A DNA stretch of 64,000 bases. Source: Silene latifolia (Eukaryota; Streptophyta; Magnoliopsida; Caryophyllales; Caryophyllaceae). A model generated the notes under the pieces. That model was not told the DNA's origin and did not search any database. It saw only the letters and a program-made list of their open reading frames with translations. Position numbers and translations under genes: made by a program. Of this stretch, positions 10,339-21,910 are shown in pieces. Each line of letters starts with the position of its first letter. The first letter of the stretch is position 1. Location: contig NC_133538.1 in the NCBI RefSeq assembly GCF_048544455.1, positions 6,788,658 through 6,852,657 of the forward strand, in the 5' to 3' direction.

Positions 10339-11164
10339 GATGAGGAATTATTTTGAGAATTTTATGTAATAAGACGAAGAAGAGACGGAAGAATTGTGTG
10401 AATAAAAGCTCTATCGACGTCTCTATTTATACTAATTTCTATTTCCAAAATCTACCGAAACGTAACCACTGGGAACAGGCGCAAAGACTGCTGCGCCTCT
10501 TCAAAGGGACGCGACTTATCTTGCGCCTTCCTCGCCTTGATTTCTATGATTTTCCGCGTTGGATCTTTCCTAATTCCGTGATGAATAATTTCCTATTCAT
10601 ACGGGTTATTATTTTGGCAAATACGTGGAAATTACCATATTTCGTGTTTCCTAATTCATGCGGCACGCATTTCGAGGCGACATCGACATTTTCGCCATTT
10701 TACCACACTTGCACATTTTCATTTTAGGAAACAATTTTCATTATAATTCATTTTAGGAAATAAGTTTCATACTAATTTAATTCTTTTTTTTCATTTCTAA
10801 ACTTATAGGTTTCTATTTTTTTTTTAGGGGTAACCCTCCCTACCGTCCGGTCATTTCCGGCAAATTTTTTGCAAATTTTGTTTTGCGCTAATTTAGGCCA
10901 TGTGTATATACAAATGTATGTTTTGCGTGATTTATATGTAAATTTCGGCAGCATGACGGCGTAAACCGTCATCTACCAAACCTGTTCAAAGCTAACCTGT
11001 AGATACAAGCAACAGAACCAAGCAGTAAAGGCACTCAGGCCATCTTATATACAACCAAAAAGGGAAATGTACAACAAACTGGGGGCTCGAGCCCCAAACA
11101 AAGTCCAAAATATTCAAAATGAAGGACCAAAATGTACAAATGTGCAAAATACGACTAGACAAAA
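10339..11164. other. Spacer between antisense genes, copy 2
   Basis: This matches 698-1528. It holds the TATA box and the array (10477-10533), whose motif copies read GCGCAAAGACTGCTGCGCC and a scrambled second unit. The remainder shows no gene. Confidence 0.5.
10423..10432 (-). promoter_or_regulatory. TATA box of DUF7745-like gene, copy 2
   Basis: GTATAAATAG on the minus strand lies 85 bp upstream of the ATG at 10338, with a degraded motif array at 10477-10533 behind it. Confidence 0.6.
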
Positions 11165-13125
11165 CTACAGTTGGTCGCCCTCCAGCTCCGCAACTCTTGC
11201 CGCGAGAGCAGCAATCTCGGCGTCGCTAACCTCGAGCTCCCTCAACAAGCGAGCTGTCTCCTCCCGAGGCTGAGCCACCTCTCGCTCCAGCTCGTGGTCC
11301 CCCTGCAAAACAACGAAATTGGCTCATGTCAATCATTTCCAGCAATTACAAGAAAAGTTGAAAATTAAAAAAAACGAAATAGGCACAAGGTTCATACCTG
11401 ACGACCCCGACCGCCGACAAGTACCTCGACGGCAGTAGCTCGCAGCTGGTTGGCCACCCTCCACAACGCCAAGAACCAAGACGGCGCAACCTGCATTTTC
11501 AAAAGGAATTCTCAATAATTGAATAAGTTCAACCAAATGTGTTCTTACACAAGAATTAGGCAAATTAGAGGCTCACCCTCCGAATCAGATACTGCCAATC
11601 GTCCAGGCCAGCATCCGTCACAGCCACGTCAAAGTCACGCAGCTTGGAGATCGTCGTCCTCCCAGTCGCGTTAGTGTACTCGAGGGTTTCGGGGTACTCT
11701 GGGGGATCGATGCCCGCCGCCTCAACCTCCTACAAAGTCAAATGTTTCTCATTAATCGATGATCCTTCATCGTAGTTTTAAAATCAAAAATAAAGATGAA
11801 TATAAGTGAGATGTTTACGCTGTCAAGCTGAAGAGCGTTCACGTCCCGCCGGTATACACCGTGAGAAGAACGCTTGCTCTTCGTCCTGCACATGACCCAA
11901 TCCCTCACCACGGGATAGGCCCTCTCCAGCGGCTCCGTCCTCTTGGGCGCGAGGCCCGGAAAATAGGAGTACACCCACGCCTGTAAAGCAAGATAGTCAA
12001 TAACGATCTTTCGTAATTTGATAAAGAAGAGAATTGATTTTAAGTCTCAATGAAGGTTTATACCTCCAACAGAAGTCCAGGACCGACAGCACCAGGAGAA
12101 GTCCCCTTCTCCATCAACTCCGGACGAACCATGGCCCTCATGAAGCGGATGAGGACCGCGAAACCAGCAGTGACCCAGTCCCAACGCCCTAGGGAGCTCA
12201 GGTCAGAAAGGAAGGGAAGAAGGTTCGTGGACAGCCTCTCTCCCTTGTCTCCGAGGTAAATCGAAGATAGAAACCACCAAAGCCACAAGCGGGCCCTCTT
12301 CTCAGCAGTACAGGGAGGAGGAGCCGTCTCCCTCCCATCAATCGTCACCAGCGCCAGGATTTTCCCGCGAAATAGTCTCGAACGTAGGAGCTGGGTACCA
12401 AACCCGGCACTGTGACAGCCTTCGGCGACAAGTTCCAGCCGATCAATCTCCTAGCCTCGGTTGAGTCCACCCTCATGGCAGTCTCCGGCCACTCCACAGC
12501 CTCGGACCCACACGGCAGGCCAGAAATCATGCCGTAGTCCTCCAGAGTCACTCCCACCTCGCCAAAAGGCATGTGAAAAGTGGAAGTCGTATCCCAGAAT
12601 CGGTCCAAGAAAGCGCGGACCAGGCAAAGATTAGCCCGCAACTTCCTCCTCGCGATATCCCTCCAGGCCTGCACCAAGGCACCGAACGCTCCGCGCTCGA
12701 TCATGGCGCGCTCCTCCGCCGACAGCCGCTCGTAGCACTCCATCGCTGTCGTGTAACCCGAAAACGACCTGATGTTCCCGGCCTCCTATTGGGAATTGAA
12801 ACAAAAAGCTAATTGGATAAGATGTGAGCAATTGAAATGAATGAAAGAAGATGAGTGGTGAGTAATGAATTCAAAATTACCAAACTCTTCACCGTCCTGT
12901 AGGACAGGTGACCCTCTGCAGCGCACAGCAAGTGCCTGCTCTCGCAGGTCTCAGCCCACGCGGGAGCTTCCCTCAGCTGACGACCTCCTCGTACGACGTT
13001 GGCCCGTCTGGGGGCCTCCTCCTCCTAACAGCCTCCTCCTCGTGGGCCTCGTCCCCAGCAGCCATCACCGCAGTGGTGAAAGCCTGCTCCAAAGCCTCCT
13101 CGATCACGGCAGAGTCTATTTCCAT
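11165..13125 (-). pseudogene. Plant mobile domain (PMD) gene, copy 2, six exons
   Basis: Exons read from GT-AG sites are 12881-13125 (ATG 13125), 12064-12785, 11819-11980 (54 codons), 11577-11729 (51 codons), 11398-11490 (31 codons) and 11165-11302 (46 codons with TAG stop). Exon 2 holds the PMD core with FHMPFGEVGVTLEDYGMISG and, in the next frame, WFLSSIYLGDKGERLSTNLL. The two parts are separated by a one-base shift in an A run near 12350-12358 that copy 1 shares. Exons 3 to 6 stay open in one continuous phase, which supports the model. Exon 1 reads well from MEIDSAVIEEALEQAF but loses frame where it differs from copy 1 (12917-13015). PMD proteins are nuclear and several act with chromatin, but no specific role can be assigned here. 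Confidence 0.7.
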
Positions 13126-14900
13126 GGGACCTCTCCCAGAAGTAGAAGCCTCATCACCTGCAGCATTAAGGTAATTTAGGCCGCGTCACGTGACGGCGAG
13201 CCTTAGTTAAGGGATTTTCGAGCCTTCGGAAGCCCTGAAATCGCTCTTTTCTCGCCATCTTTGGCCATATCCTCACAAATCCAATCACTCATGTGGTAAT
13301 TTGGGTCAAGTCAAGCCTAAAATGAAGCCTAATTCTGGGTTCGAGTCGAAATTTCGACAGCATTTCGTTATAACGGCGATTATGCCCTAAAAAGTGTCCT
13401 GAAAAAGATGTCACAAACCAAAATTCCGAGATGATAGGAAGTTTACCCATCATCCAAGGATCCCAAATAGCAAGTTTCATCGCAAATGGACAATCCTAAG
13501 GCTATTTTCGAAGCAATTTACGGTTTAGCTGTGAAACCGTCTCAAATTCACTCAAATGCTGAAAACTCAACGAAAATTCAAAACAAATGCATGGTTATGT
13601 TCCTTACGCTGCCAATTATCCATTTCTAACACCAATTTCACAAGGCAAATCCATTTGGGGGAAAAGCCCCAAATTTTCGAAATAATTGGGTTGGAAACCC
13701 TAATTTTTTCGATCCAAATTGAGCGAATATATAATATTAATGCAAGAATGGTACACATACCTCGATTAGTCATGATGAATGCAAGCTTTCGGATCAAACC
13801 TTGGCGGAAATGATTAAGATTTGAGAGAGAATTTGAAGAAATTGTGTTTCGAACAAATGATCCTAAACCCTCTGTTTATCGCGTTTTTACGCAGAAAATA
13901 CATTATGGGGAATAGACGCAGGCGTGTTGCGCCTCTTCCAAGAGACGCAGCTCTTTCTGCGCCTCTTCCTTGTGTTCCTTCCATACGAGTTTTCAAAAAT
14001 TCGTTATGAGTTCGTTATTTGTGCGCCCGTCTTTGGTGCGCCTCTTCCTCGTTGCTATCTTATCCTTTTGGTCCGTTTAACGATTATCTTTCGTTCGCCC
14101 GCATTTCCAAGCCAAACAAAGAGGCTATTACACGTTATTTATCGCTTCTAGGACCTTGCTTGTCACAACGAGCATTTATTCTTTCACAGGTGTTTCAACA
14201 CATTTCCCCAATGAGAGTAAGCAGATAGACTTTCCCTCTCGAGACACGGAGATTAATTCCCGATTATGTTCCCCAAGGAGAGTAAGCGGATAGACTTTCC
14301 CTCTCGAGACATGGAGATCAACATCAGCCCCTATTTCTTCCGAAGTTTGTTTGAAGCTAAACACGAACATGTTTCTCCCAGCAGTTCCCGCCTGTGTCCT
14401 GCTACTCACAATATTTCTTTTTTCCCCTCGGAGTGCGATAAAGATGTCGTTCTCCACAAGTTCCCAGACCAGTAGAGTTCCTACACTCGAGCCTTATTTA
14501 CCCTTTAGTTTAAACTTATATTCGGGCCTCCTTCCCGCCGATGCTTTCCTTTAGGGCCCCATACCCTAGCACCAACCCTTATATATCTTTTAGGTCTTAC
14601 CCTTAGCTCCTATGCTTACCCTTAGCTCCTACGCTTAACCTTAGCTCCTATGCACCTCCGGAAGCATCTCGAGAAAGAATTCTCAGGTATGGTCTCTTCT
14701 TATGGCTGGCGAGCCTTCTTACGTAGTCTAATGGACTTTAAACGACCCTCCCCGATAGTCGACAAACTCTAAAATGTTCCCGACGAAAGGTCCTTGGCTC
14801 AGACCCCTTGAGCCGCCTCGCATTGCCATAGTCGTCAGGTTGTAATCTTCGATTGACCTGATGGCTATACTTTGACTTTCGCCTTGCCCAAGCCTCAGTC
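13126..14900. other. Upstream and 3' internal region of T, copy 2
   Basis: This matches 3477-5252, with a motif array at 13912-13971, the 65-bp tandem repeat at about 14206-14322 and the 19-bp repeats near 14599-14655. No gene is seen. Confidence 0.5.
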
Positions 14901-14912
14901 AAAGTGGGGGCT
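14901..14912 (+). promoter_or_regulatory. Polypurine tract of T, copy 2
   Basis: AAAGTGGGGGCT directly precedes the LTR start at 14914. Confidence 0.65.
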
Positions 14913-14913
14913 C

Positions 14914-17250
14914 TGTAGATACCTCATTTATGCACCTCCCGCAAACCACCCGGTGATGATTGGGCCGCATGTTTGATACGCGGAACGATTTGTGACAGTT
15001 CGTAAGTTTATCGTCAAGTGATTGCTTAAATATTAATGTCTACCTCTTAGTTGTCATCTACGTGCCGATATGGTCGTTTTGACAGTAATTAGAGTACATT
15101 TGGAGTCCGGGCCTAAAACCGTCTTCATTTTCTGATAACCCTTAAGTCCCGACTCAGAATGTTCTGGAATGTTCCGGATATTTCTATTCCATATTTTATA
15201 AATATTTCACAATCTTTATCCTTTGGTAAACAATTTCCCGTAATATTCATACAAGATATTAAGGAAAACCAAAATATTCCGTCCTACCATAACTTAAACA
15301 CGGAAATCTTTCTTCCGCAGGAGGAAACCCCTTGAGAACAGACGCAGCAGTGTGCGCGCTCTTCCAAGAGACGCAGATGATGCTGCGCCTCTTCCCAGTC
15401 CTTTCTCGCGTGTTTTTCGTATCTTTTTTATATCTTTCCGAGATTCACTTCCAAAGACTCTCCGAAACCCTAATTCCTTCACGTGATTAGTATAAATAGG
15501 AGCCTTCGCTCCTCATATTTCTCACGCGAGTGTCCGCCCTTCTCTTCTCCCTTTGCATTCTAGACCTTTGTTCTTACTTTTTGGCGTCTACGTGCTTGAA
15601 CATTCGACCACGTAAGCTCGGATCCGTCCGAGTACCGGCCTCGTTTGCATGATGAGACCAATTTGACCAACTCCACAATCAATCAACTTAATTAATCTAA
15701 TCGTTTTCCTCTTACGAAGGCACTTTCATATTTGCATTATAGTTCGAGTCGAGCATCGCTAATCGATAACTTAGTCCTTCTCGTTTAATCAAACATGTAA
15801 GTCTGAGGGTGTATAACCTCTCTTTTTATTATTGTTGTTTACTTTTTGTATCATTAATGTAAGGTTTATGTCGAAAATACTTATTAAAACCGATTTCTAA
15901 AACCGTGCTTTAAAACCTCTTTTTACGGATTTCCAGAAGACAAACCGTCGAGAAAGGACGCAGCAATCGCGCGCTTTTCGAAGGAGCGCAGCCTGCCGCG
16001 CCTCTTCGTGAGGCCGCCGCAGCTCCTCGCTTCCTTTCTTCTTCCTTCGTCTTACGTAATTCGTTCACAAAGTTTGTTTCGTTTGTTTCTCGTTAATTCT
16101 TTGACATAATAGCTTATCATCTCACATGTATATTATTTATCATTCATTCACATCTTTAATTCGTCATTAAATTCGACTTAAATCTCAAGTAATCCGATAT
16201 TTGCGGGTTTTCGTCATTAAATTCAATCCGGGTTATAGGAACTCGATTTGTTCATATCGGGTTTTAAGAATTCGATCCTTGATAAATTTTCATCAGTCTT
16301 TTGTCATATTCGTCATTAGTTTGTCATTAATTTATCATGTTTAGTCTATTTTGTTCATCTATGTCACTAATCAATCATTCTTCCATGTAAATAATTCGTT
16401 TGCATCCATCTCATCCATGTTTATTGCTTTTATGACCATCAATCACATGTAAATAACCTGATAATCACTTCTATCTGAGTATATATTATAAATCAATCAT
16501 TAAATTAACCCACGAACATTAACGATTTGCGATTCGGCTTCACGGCCTGAACTCACCCTTGGAAAGACGCGAAAGAATCGCTGCGCCTCTTCCAAAGGGC
16601 GATCCTCTGCGCTGTTCCAGAGTTGAGTTTTGTCTCACGAACTCCGTTGTTGCTTGACTTAGTTTAATTAGCTTACGTATAATTAACTATTATCCGTATT
16701 ATCACCTGTTGCTTCGTTCGTTAAATAATTCTTTTTACTTCCTTTTCTCAAATCATCCGTTTTAAAGGTATTTTCGACATAAATCGCTAAACCCGATTTA
16801 ATTATTGTAATTTCTTATTATTGTAATTTTATTCCTTGTGTTTTGTATCATTTATATGCCTTCACATGTAATTGAGCATTAAATCCTACTTCGACCCAAT
16901 TGTATGATTAAACTATGTGTCAACCGACTTAGTTTATTCTTCACATGCTAGGATTAAAACTTGGATGTTGCATTGCATGCATATAATCGACGATATATCG
17001 AGTATAGATGATGTCCCTAATCATTAGTAGAGGCCGCTATCGAGGCGGGCGGGATTAGGTGTTCGATCAAAAGAGATTCCTAATACGTACCCTCACCCCT
17101 TATTCCAGATCTCTGTGAACATCCGTGTTCATTGGCATCCACGAGAGTCATTCTAGACATAGAATGCTAAAGGTAACGATTGCTTAGTGTTCATGTCACT
17201 ACTTTTTGTCTTGACATGACACGAGGTATTCGAACGGTTCCAATTTCCCA
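14914..17250 (+). mobile_element. LTR of element T, copy 2
   Basis: This 2,337-bp block runs TGTAGATACC...TTTCCCA, the same length as 5266-7602. A TATA box is at 15491-15500, and the arrays are at 15339-15401, 15955-16012 and 16561-16606. Outside the arrays the two copies differ at only scattered bases. Inside the arrays they differ heavily. A TGGCGACTCC primer site follows at 17261-17270. Confidence 0.7.
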
Positions 17251-18237
17251 TAAAAATTGGTGGCGACTCCAACAAAATGCAAACGCTTGTTCTCTCTCTC
17301 CCGAGCGCCCTCGTGGCCCACGCTGTCCACATCCTGACCTGCAAATCTTGCCAAAAATAGAGTTGCAAAACATCCCCAAAAGTGCCCAAAACAGCCCGGT
17401 TACAAGCTATGGTAAGGCGACTTTAAGACGGATTTTGAAGCATGATTAAGACAGTATTTTTCCAATACAAACAACTCAAATCATTCATGGATATGAACTC
17501 AAGACGTAAGTTAACAATTTCACTCAAATCGACATGAAAAAAAGCCCCAAAATAGTAGACAAAACACGGCTATACAACCCCATATACATGGTTTTCAAGC
17601 TATTTGTGAAACCGTCTTAAGACGGAAATTTAACCATGTAAAAGACGATATTCACCCATTTAAATTATCACATTCATTCACCATTTCATAAGGAAGCTAA
17701 AGACACAAAATTTACTCAAACTAACAATAAAAATCTTGTATAAAGACCGTCTCACTCAACAATGGCTCAAAACATGTAAAAATGTAAACTTTAATCAATA
17801 AAAGAGTAAGATACCACATAAACACACATAAATCTAGAATAAATTTGAGTAACCTATCACCGTTACCTTCTTAGCTCTTCAATCTTTGATGGAATCGTCC
17901 CCAACAAAGCTATCATCTTCTGGGTTGTCCAAGTTTGTCGTGCAACAAGTCAGGTTTTCGTGCAACAAGTCAGAGTTTTTTAGCTGATAATGGGATGGCG
18001 ATCAGGTTGTCGTGCAACAAGTCAGAGTTTTTTTTTTACATAGAAAGATGGAGGACGGAATAAGGAAGATTTTGGAGCGAAAACGAGTCGATTTTGTTAA
18101 GAAATGAGCAAGTTAAGAAGCTTTTAGTGAAATTGAGGAAATGTGTAACAATGGAGTTTGTGAAGGGGGAGTGTTTGCTGAAATTTGGAGTAAAAGTGAA
18201 GGGATAGGGTTTGTGTCCAATGATTGGTGAAGAGATA
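17251..18237 (+). other. 5' internal region of T, copy 2 (no gene)
   Basis: This matches 7603-8588, including the CCGTCTTAAGACGG palindrome and the three TCGTGCAACAAGTCAG repeats. It ends with the AGATA target (18233-18237) of element A. Confidence 0.6.
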
Positions 18238-19471
18238 TGTAATACCCAGGATGTTTAAAGACTCTTTTGACCGACCCGTTGACCGCGAAAGACCATAAGA
18301 GGGGATACGTGAGAGGCTAGGTGAGGATAAGTACCTTACGAGAGTAATTACTCGACCTAGTAGGGACTACTCGGTTGAGTAGTGTGAATACTCGACCGAG
18401 TAGAGCCTACTTGGCCGAGTATGTGAGTACTCGACCGAGTATGGCTGCTGTTGACGCGTTGATATATAACGCAAGTTCGCAAGTCTCATTTCATTTTTCG
18501 ACAGTTCCTCTTCTCTAACCCTAATTTATCCTTCTCTCACCTATCACCCATACCTCCATACACTCTCATATATGTAGCCAGAACTCAACCATGGGAAGGT
18601 CAAGGCTTGCGTAGGAAGGATGTGTGCGTCGTCGTCGTCTGTGTCACCATCGGTCCGCATAACTAGGTAAGTTGTTGTTTTATTGTCTCTTTCAGTAGAT
18701 TATTGGGAGTAATTGTATAATAGGATGTGATTACCATTGTAGGATGCATCTCGGAGACTTGCTTGGCTATTTGTGGATCGTATTGTGCATGATTGTTGTC
18801 TACTGATCATCGGAGTGTTGGTGTAGTGGTGGTTGTGATGATTATGGTGGAGTCACTTGCGGGAGTGGCTTCACTCCCTAGTTCGCCCTTCGTGGAACCC
18901 GCCACGGGAGGGGATGTGCACATTAAGGGCTAGGGTTATTGCTCGTTAATGAGCGGGATTTTGGTGGGGATTGGCTACGGTCCCCTACTGGCGGCGTGGG
19001 TTACCTGTTGGGATGGGTAGTCTGGCAGGGCTACGCACCTCGGTGTGTAGTCGGTTACTGTGTGAGATCGGGAGACCGGGGACGGAGGATGATCAGCTGG
19101 TTACTTTATGCACTTGTCTCATTTTAATTATGCAGTAACTGACCCCGTGTTATGTTTTCAAAACTGTGGTGATCCATTCGGGGATGGTGAGCAGTTAGCT
19201 TAGCAGGTACAGTTGGTTTGTTGCTGTTGGGCATGGAGGGAATTGAGTCACCACGCTACCGGCATAGATGTCTTGACGCATGAGCTCTATAGCAGTCATA
19301 GTTATCACTCGATATCTAGTTTCTATTTTGGGTTGTAAAGAATTAATGTAATATAATTTAAATGTTCTTTCAATGTCTATTTGATCTACTACCTCGGGTG
19401 ACTGAGATGGTAACACCTTCATACACTGGGATGGTCCTTGGTAAGGCATCCTGGTGTGCGGGGGTGTTACA
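18238..19471 (+). mobile_element. Element A 5' LTR
   Basis: The LTR is 1,234 bp, TGTAATACCC...GGGTGTTACA. Five motif units start near 18350, 18369, 18389, 18409 and 18429, and a TATA-like TATATAA follows at 18463-18469. It lacks about 74 bp that the 3' LTR has at 45151-45226. Confidence 0.9.
18349..18444. repeat. Five-unit ACTCGACCGAGT array in A 5' LTR
   Basis: The units are near-palindromic and spaced 19-20 bp apart, so they lie on one face of the helix. The array ends about 19 bp before the TATA-like box. Confidence 0.85.
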
Positions 19472-19487
19472 AAGTGGTATCAGAGCC
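19472..19487 (+). promoter_or_regulatory. Element A primer-binding site (tRNA-iMet)
   Basis: AAGTGGTATCAGAGCC follows the LTR directly. TGGTATCAGAGC is the standard complement of the plant initiator-Met tRNA 3' end. Confidence 0.9.
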
Positions 19488-20494
19488 GACGATTTTGGAA
19501 CCTGAACCAATGAACCAAATTATTATAGGGTGTCAAATTAAAATGAATCTGGTGTATGTGCGTTGGGAGCTCCGGCTGATGCTAGATTTTGGGTGAGTAG
19601 GCGCCCTCATTTCAAAATCACGGCCCCATCGTGCTTAAGCCAGCCACAAGGAAATGGTAGATAATAGGAGTAGATGCTTGAAGCGTATTGACATGTATGT
19701 TTTCTAACCGTAAACGTGTACCAATGTGAGTCTTGCATGCAGTGACGATGGTAGTGACTTAGTTTGAACTGGTTGGAATGGTTGCCGAGTTGTGATTGGG
19801 AATTATGATGGATAAAATGTGGAACCTTTTGTGCATAGCAAGATTATTGGTGTGGGTATGGAACAACTTGTGAAAATGGGGATGTGGTAGCGTTATAGGC
19901 TAATCTTTGCCGGCGAATAGCTAGTCTTAGACATGTGTCTGGTTTGTGATATGATTATTGATGTAGTTGAGATAAGGAACGTATATGGATCATAGACTGA
20001 TTTAGTAACGGTTACATATATATACCTCGTGTGTGATACGTGTTTATGTGGTAGAGTTAAGTTCTAACGGTGACGAGCCCGATTGCACAGAACTCCGAAC
20101 GTTGTTACTTGTTTTGCAGGTTCAATAATTTCGAAATTTCGTTCTTGTTCTGTGACGCTCGACCGAGTATAGATGCATGCTCTACCGAGTAGGCAACACT
20201 CGACCGAGTGTAATAGCACTCGACCGAGTGCCCATTTTGTCAGATTACGAATTGCTACTGACCTCGAAAAATCGACAGAGTATTATTAATACTCGACCGA
20301 GTAGTCCATACTCGGCCGAGTAAGCCCAATACTCGACCGAGTACGGTTTTATCGTGACTCAGGCGGGTTATTCTAAAAACCTTATATCCCTTCTTCTTTC
20401 TCATTTCCGCCTCCAACTTCCTCTTCTTTCTTCCTCCAAAACTCCATATCACTTTCTCTCAAACCCTTGGGTGATTTCTTGGTGGTTGTTTGTG
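19488..20494 (+). other. Element A leader with second motif array
   Basis: This is untranslated leader. It shares CGACGATTTTGGAACCT and the GGGTGAGTAGGCGCCCTC block with the leader of C (near 37160-37268) and with relic D. A motif array spans 20157-20345 with a gap of about 60 bp, followed by a CT-rich leader exon that stops at the B insertion. The leader would continue at 41424. Confidence 0.7.
20157..20345. repeat. ACTCGACCGAGT array upstream of passenger gene in A
   Basis: Seven to eight motif units in two clusters (20157-20232 and 20275-20345) lie upstream of the passenger gene's leader. The motif is the one in the LTR array. Confidence 0.8.
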
Positions 20495-20499
20495 GATTT

Positions 20500-21826
20500 T
20501 GTAATACCCGTCCTTTTAGGGACCCGTTGACCAACGTTGACCGACCTTGGGGCATGTGATAGCCTTTAGGATTGTGCGCAAGAGTTGCCTCGTGTCATTT
20601 TTTACTTTGGGAGATGTGTGGTACTCGATAGAGTAGAGGCTACTCGATCGAGTAGCTTGGGTACTCGATCGAGTAGGGGCCACTTGATCGAGTAAGTTAG
20701 TTACTCGATCGAGTAGCGTCTTTCCAGCGAGAGTTTATAATCGTGTTTTGATAGAATCGCAAATCATTTCCGCCTCTCCCCTTCAGACCTAGGTGTCGCC
20801 TTCCTCCTTTCCCTTCACCACAATTCCTTCCATGGGAGCCTTTGAGGATGCTAGTGCCTTGAGGATGAGTTGCTTGAGTCGGGTAGTGGTCTTAACGCCA
20901 ATATGCTATGCGTAGGTATGTCATCATCATCATCTTTGTCATTGTTGTTCCTTGTAGGATTGTGGTGGTAGTAATAGGCTGTTATGCGGTTTGTATAGGG
21001 GTTGCTTGCTTGGTTGATGTCATGTGATTGATCAAGGAATTGCTGCTGTTGGCTAAAGGTAGGTTCGCCTACTCAGTTTCTGTTAGATGTTTAGTGTGAG
21101 GGTTTTTGTATTGTTGTTGTGTCAGTGTGGCTGATTATGTATGGTAATCGGCCGGTGTGTGCTGTTTCATTGGTTGTTGTTGTGGTGCAGCTGTTTGTGA
21201 TTGATTGTCTATGGTTCTCGAGGTGCGTCCTCGGCTGAGTGGAGTGATTTGCGGGAGTGGCTTCACGCCCTAGTTTCGCCCTCCATGGAACCCGCCACGG
21301 GAGGGGATGTGCACATTAATGGGACAGGGTTATACCTCAGTGTGATGAGCGGGGCTTAGGTGGGAACGGCTGCGGTCCCCCACTGGCAGGACTGATCCAG
21401 TGGACAGTCGGTGACGGTGATTGATTGGAGGAGGTTTGGCTTGTGTGTTTATTGTTGTTTCCGTATTGCTATGCCAGTGGTTGGTGTGTTTCTCCAGTTA
21501 CTGACCTTGTGTGGTTATTCAGGTTTGTTTCTGTTGTGTCTGCCGTGATCCCTTATGGTGAGCAGTCAGTGTTAGCAGGTGATGTCTTGGATGGTAGCCG
21601 GAGTCTTGGTGGGATGAGTCTTCACAAGTCATGACAGGAGTAGTCTTCATAGTGTTTGATGAGTTGTATCATGTATATCAGTAGCTTGGTTAATCACTTG
21701 TAAAGTTATTATAAATGTTCTTTTATCGACTTTTGATGATTGCTTTCCTCGGGTAACCGAGATGGTAACACCTTTATATGCTAGGGAAGGTCTTGATAAG
21801 GCTCCTTGGTATATAGGGGTGTTACA
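20500..21826 (+). mobile_element. Element B 5' LTR
   Basis: The LTR is 1,327 bp, TGTAATACCC...GGGTGTTACA. Motif units start at 20623, 20642, 20663, 20682 and 20703, and TTTATAA follows at 20734-20740. A degenerate primer site, TGGTATCAAAGAC, follows at 21830. Confidence 0.9.
20620..20717. repeat. Five-unit ACTCGATCGAGT array in B 5' LTR
   Basis: Unit spacing alternates 19, 21, 19 and 21 bp. Two units are perfect 12-bp palindromes, and others carry single changes such as ACTCGATAGAGT. Confidence 0.85.
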
Positions 21827-21910
21827 AAGTGGTATCAAAGACTTGTTTGGTTTGTATTGGTGGCCGTAAGGCCGTACCATATTTTTCTAGACTTGTTTTA
21901 CAGGATTTGT

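Noticed and set aside
19472..19487. Possible tRNA-Met gene fragment
   Set aside because: It is only the short primer-binding complement next to an LTR. No cloverleaf is present.
20620..20717. Regular short repeats with ~20-bp spacing resembling a CRISPR array
   Set aside because: Spacers are far too short, the host is a plant, and the same arrays recur in LTRs as promoter-proximal motifs.
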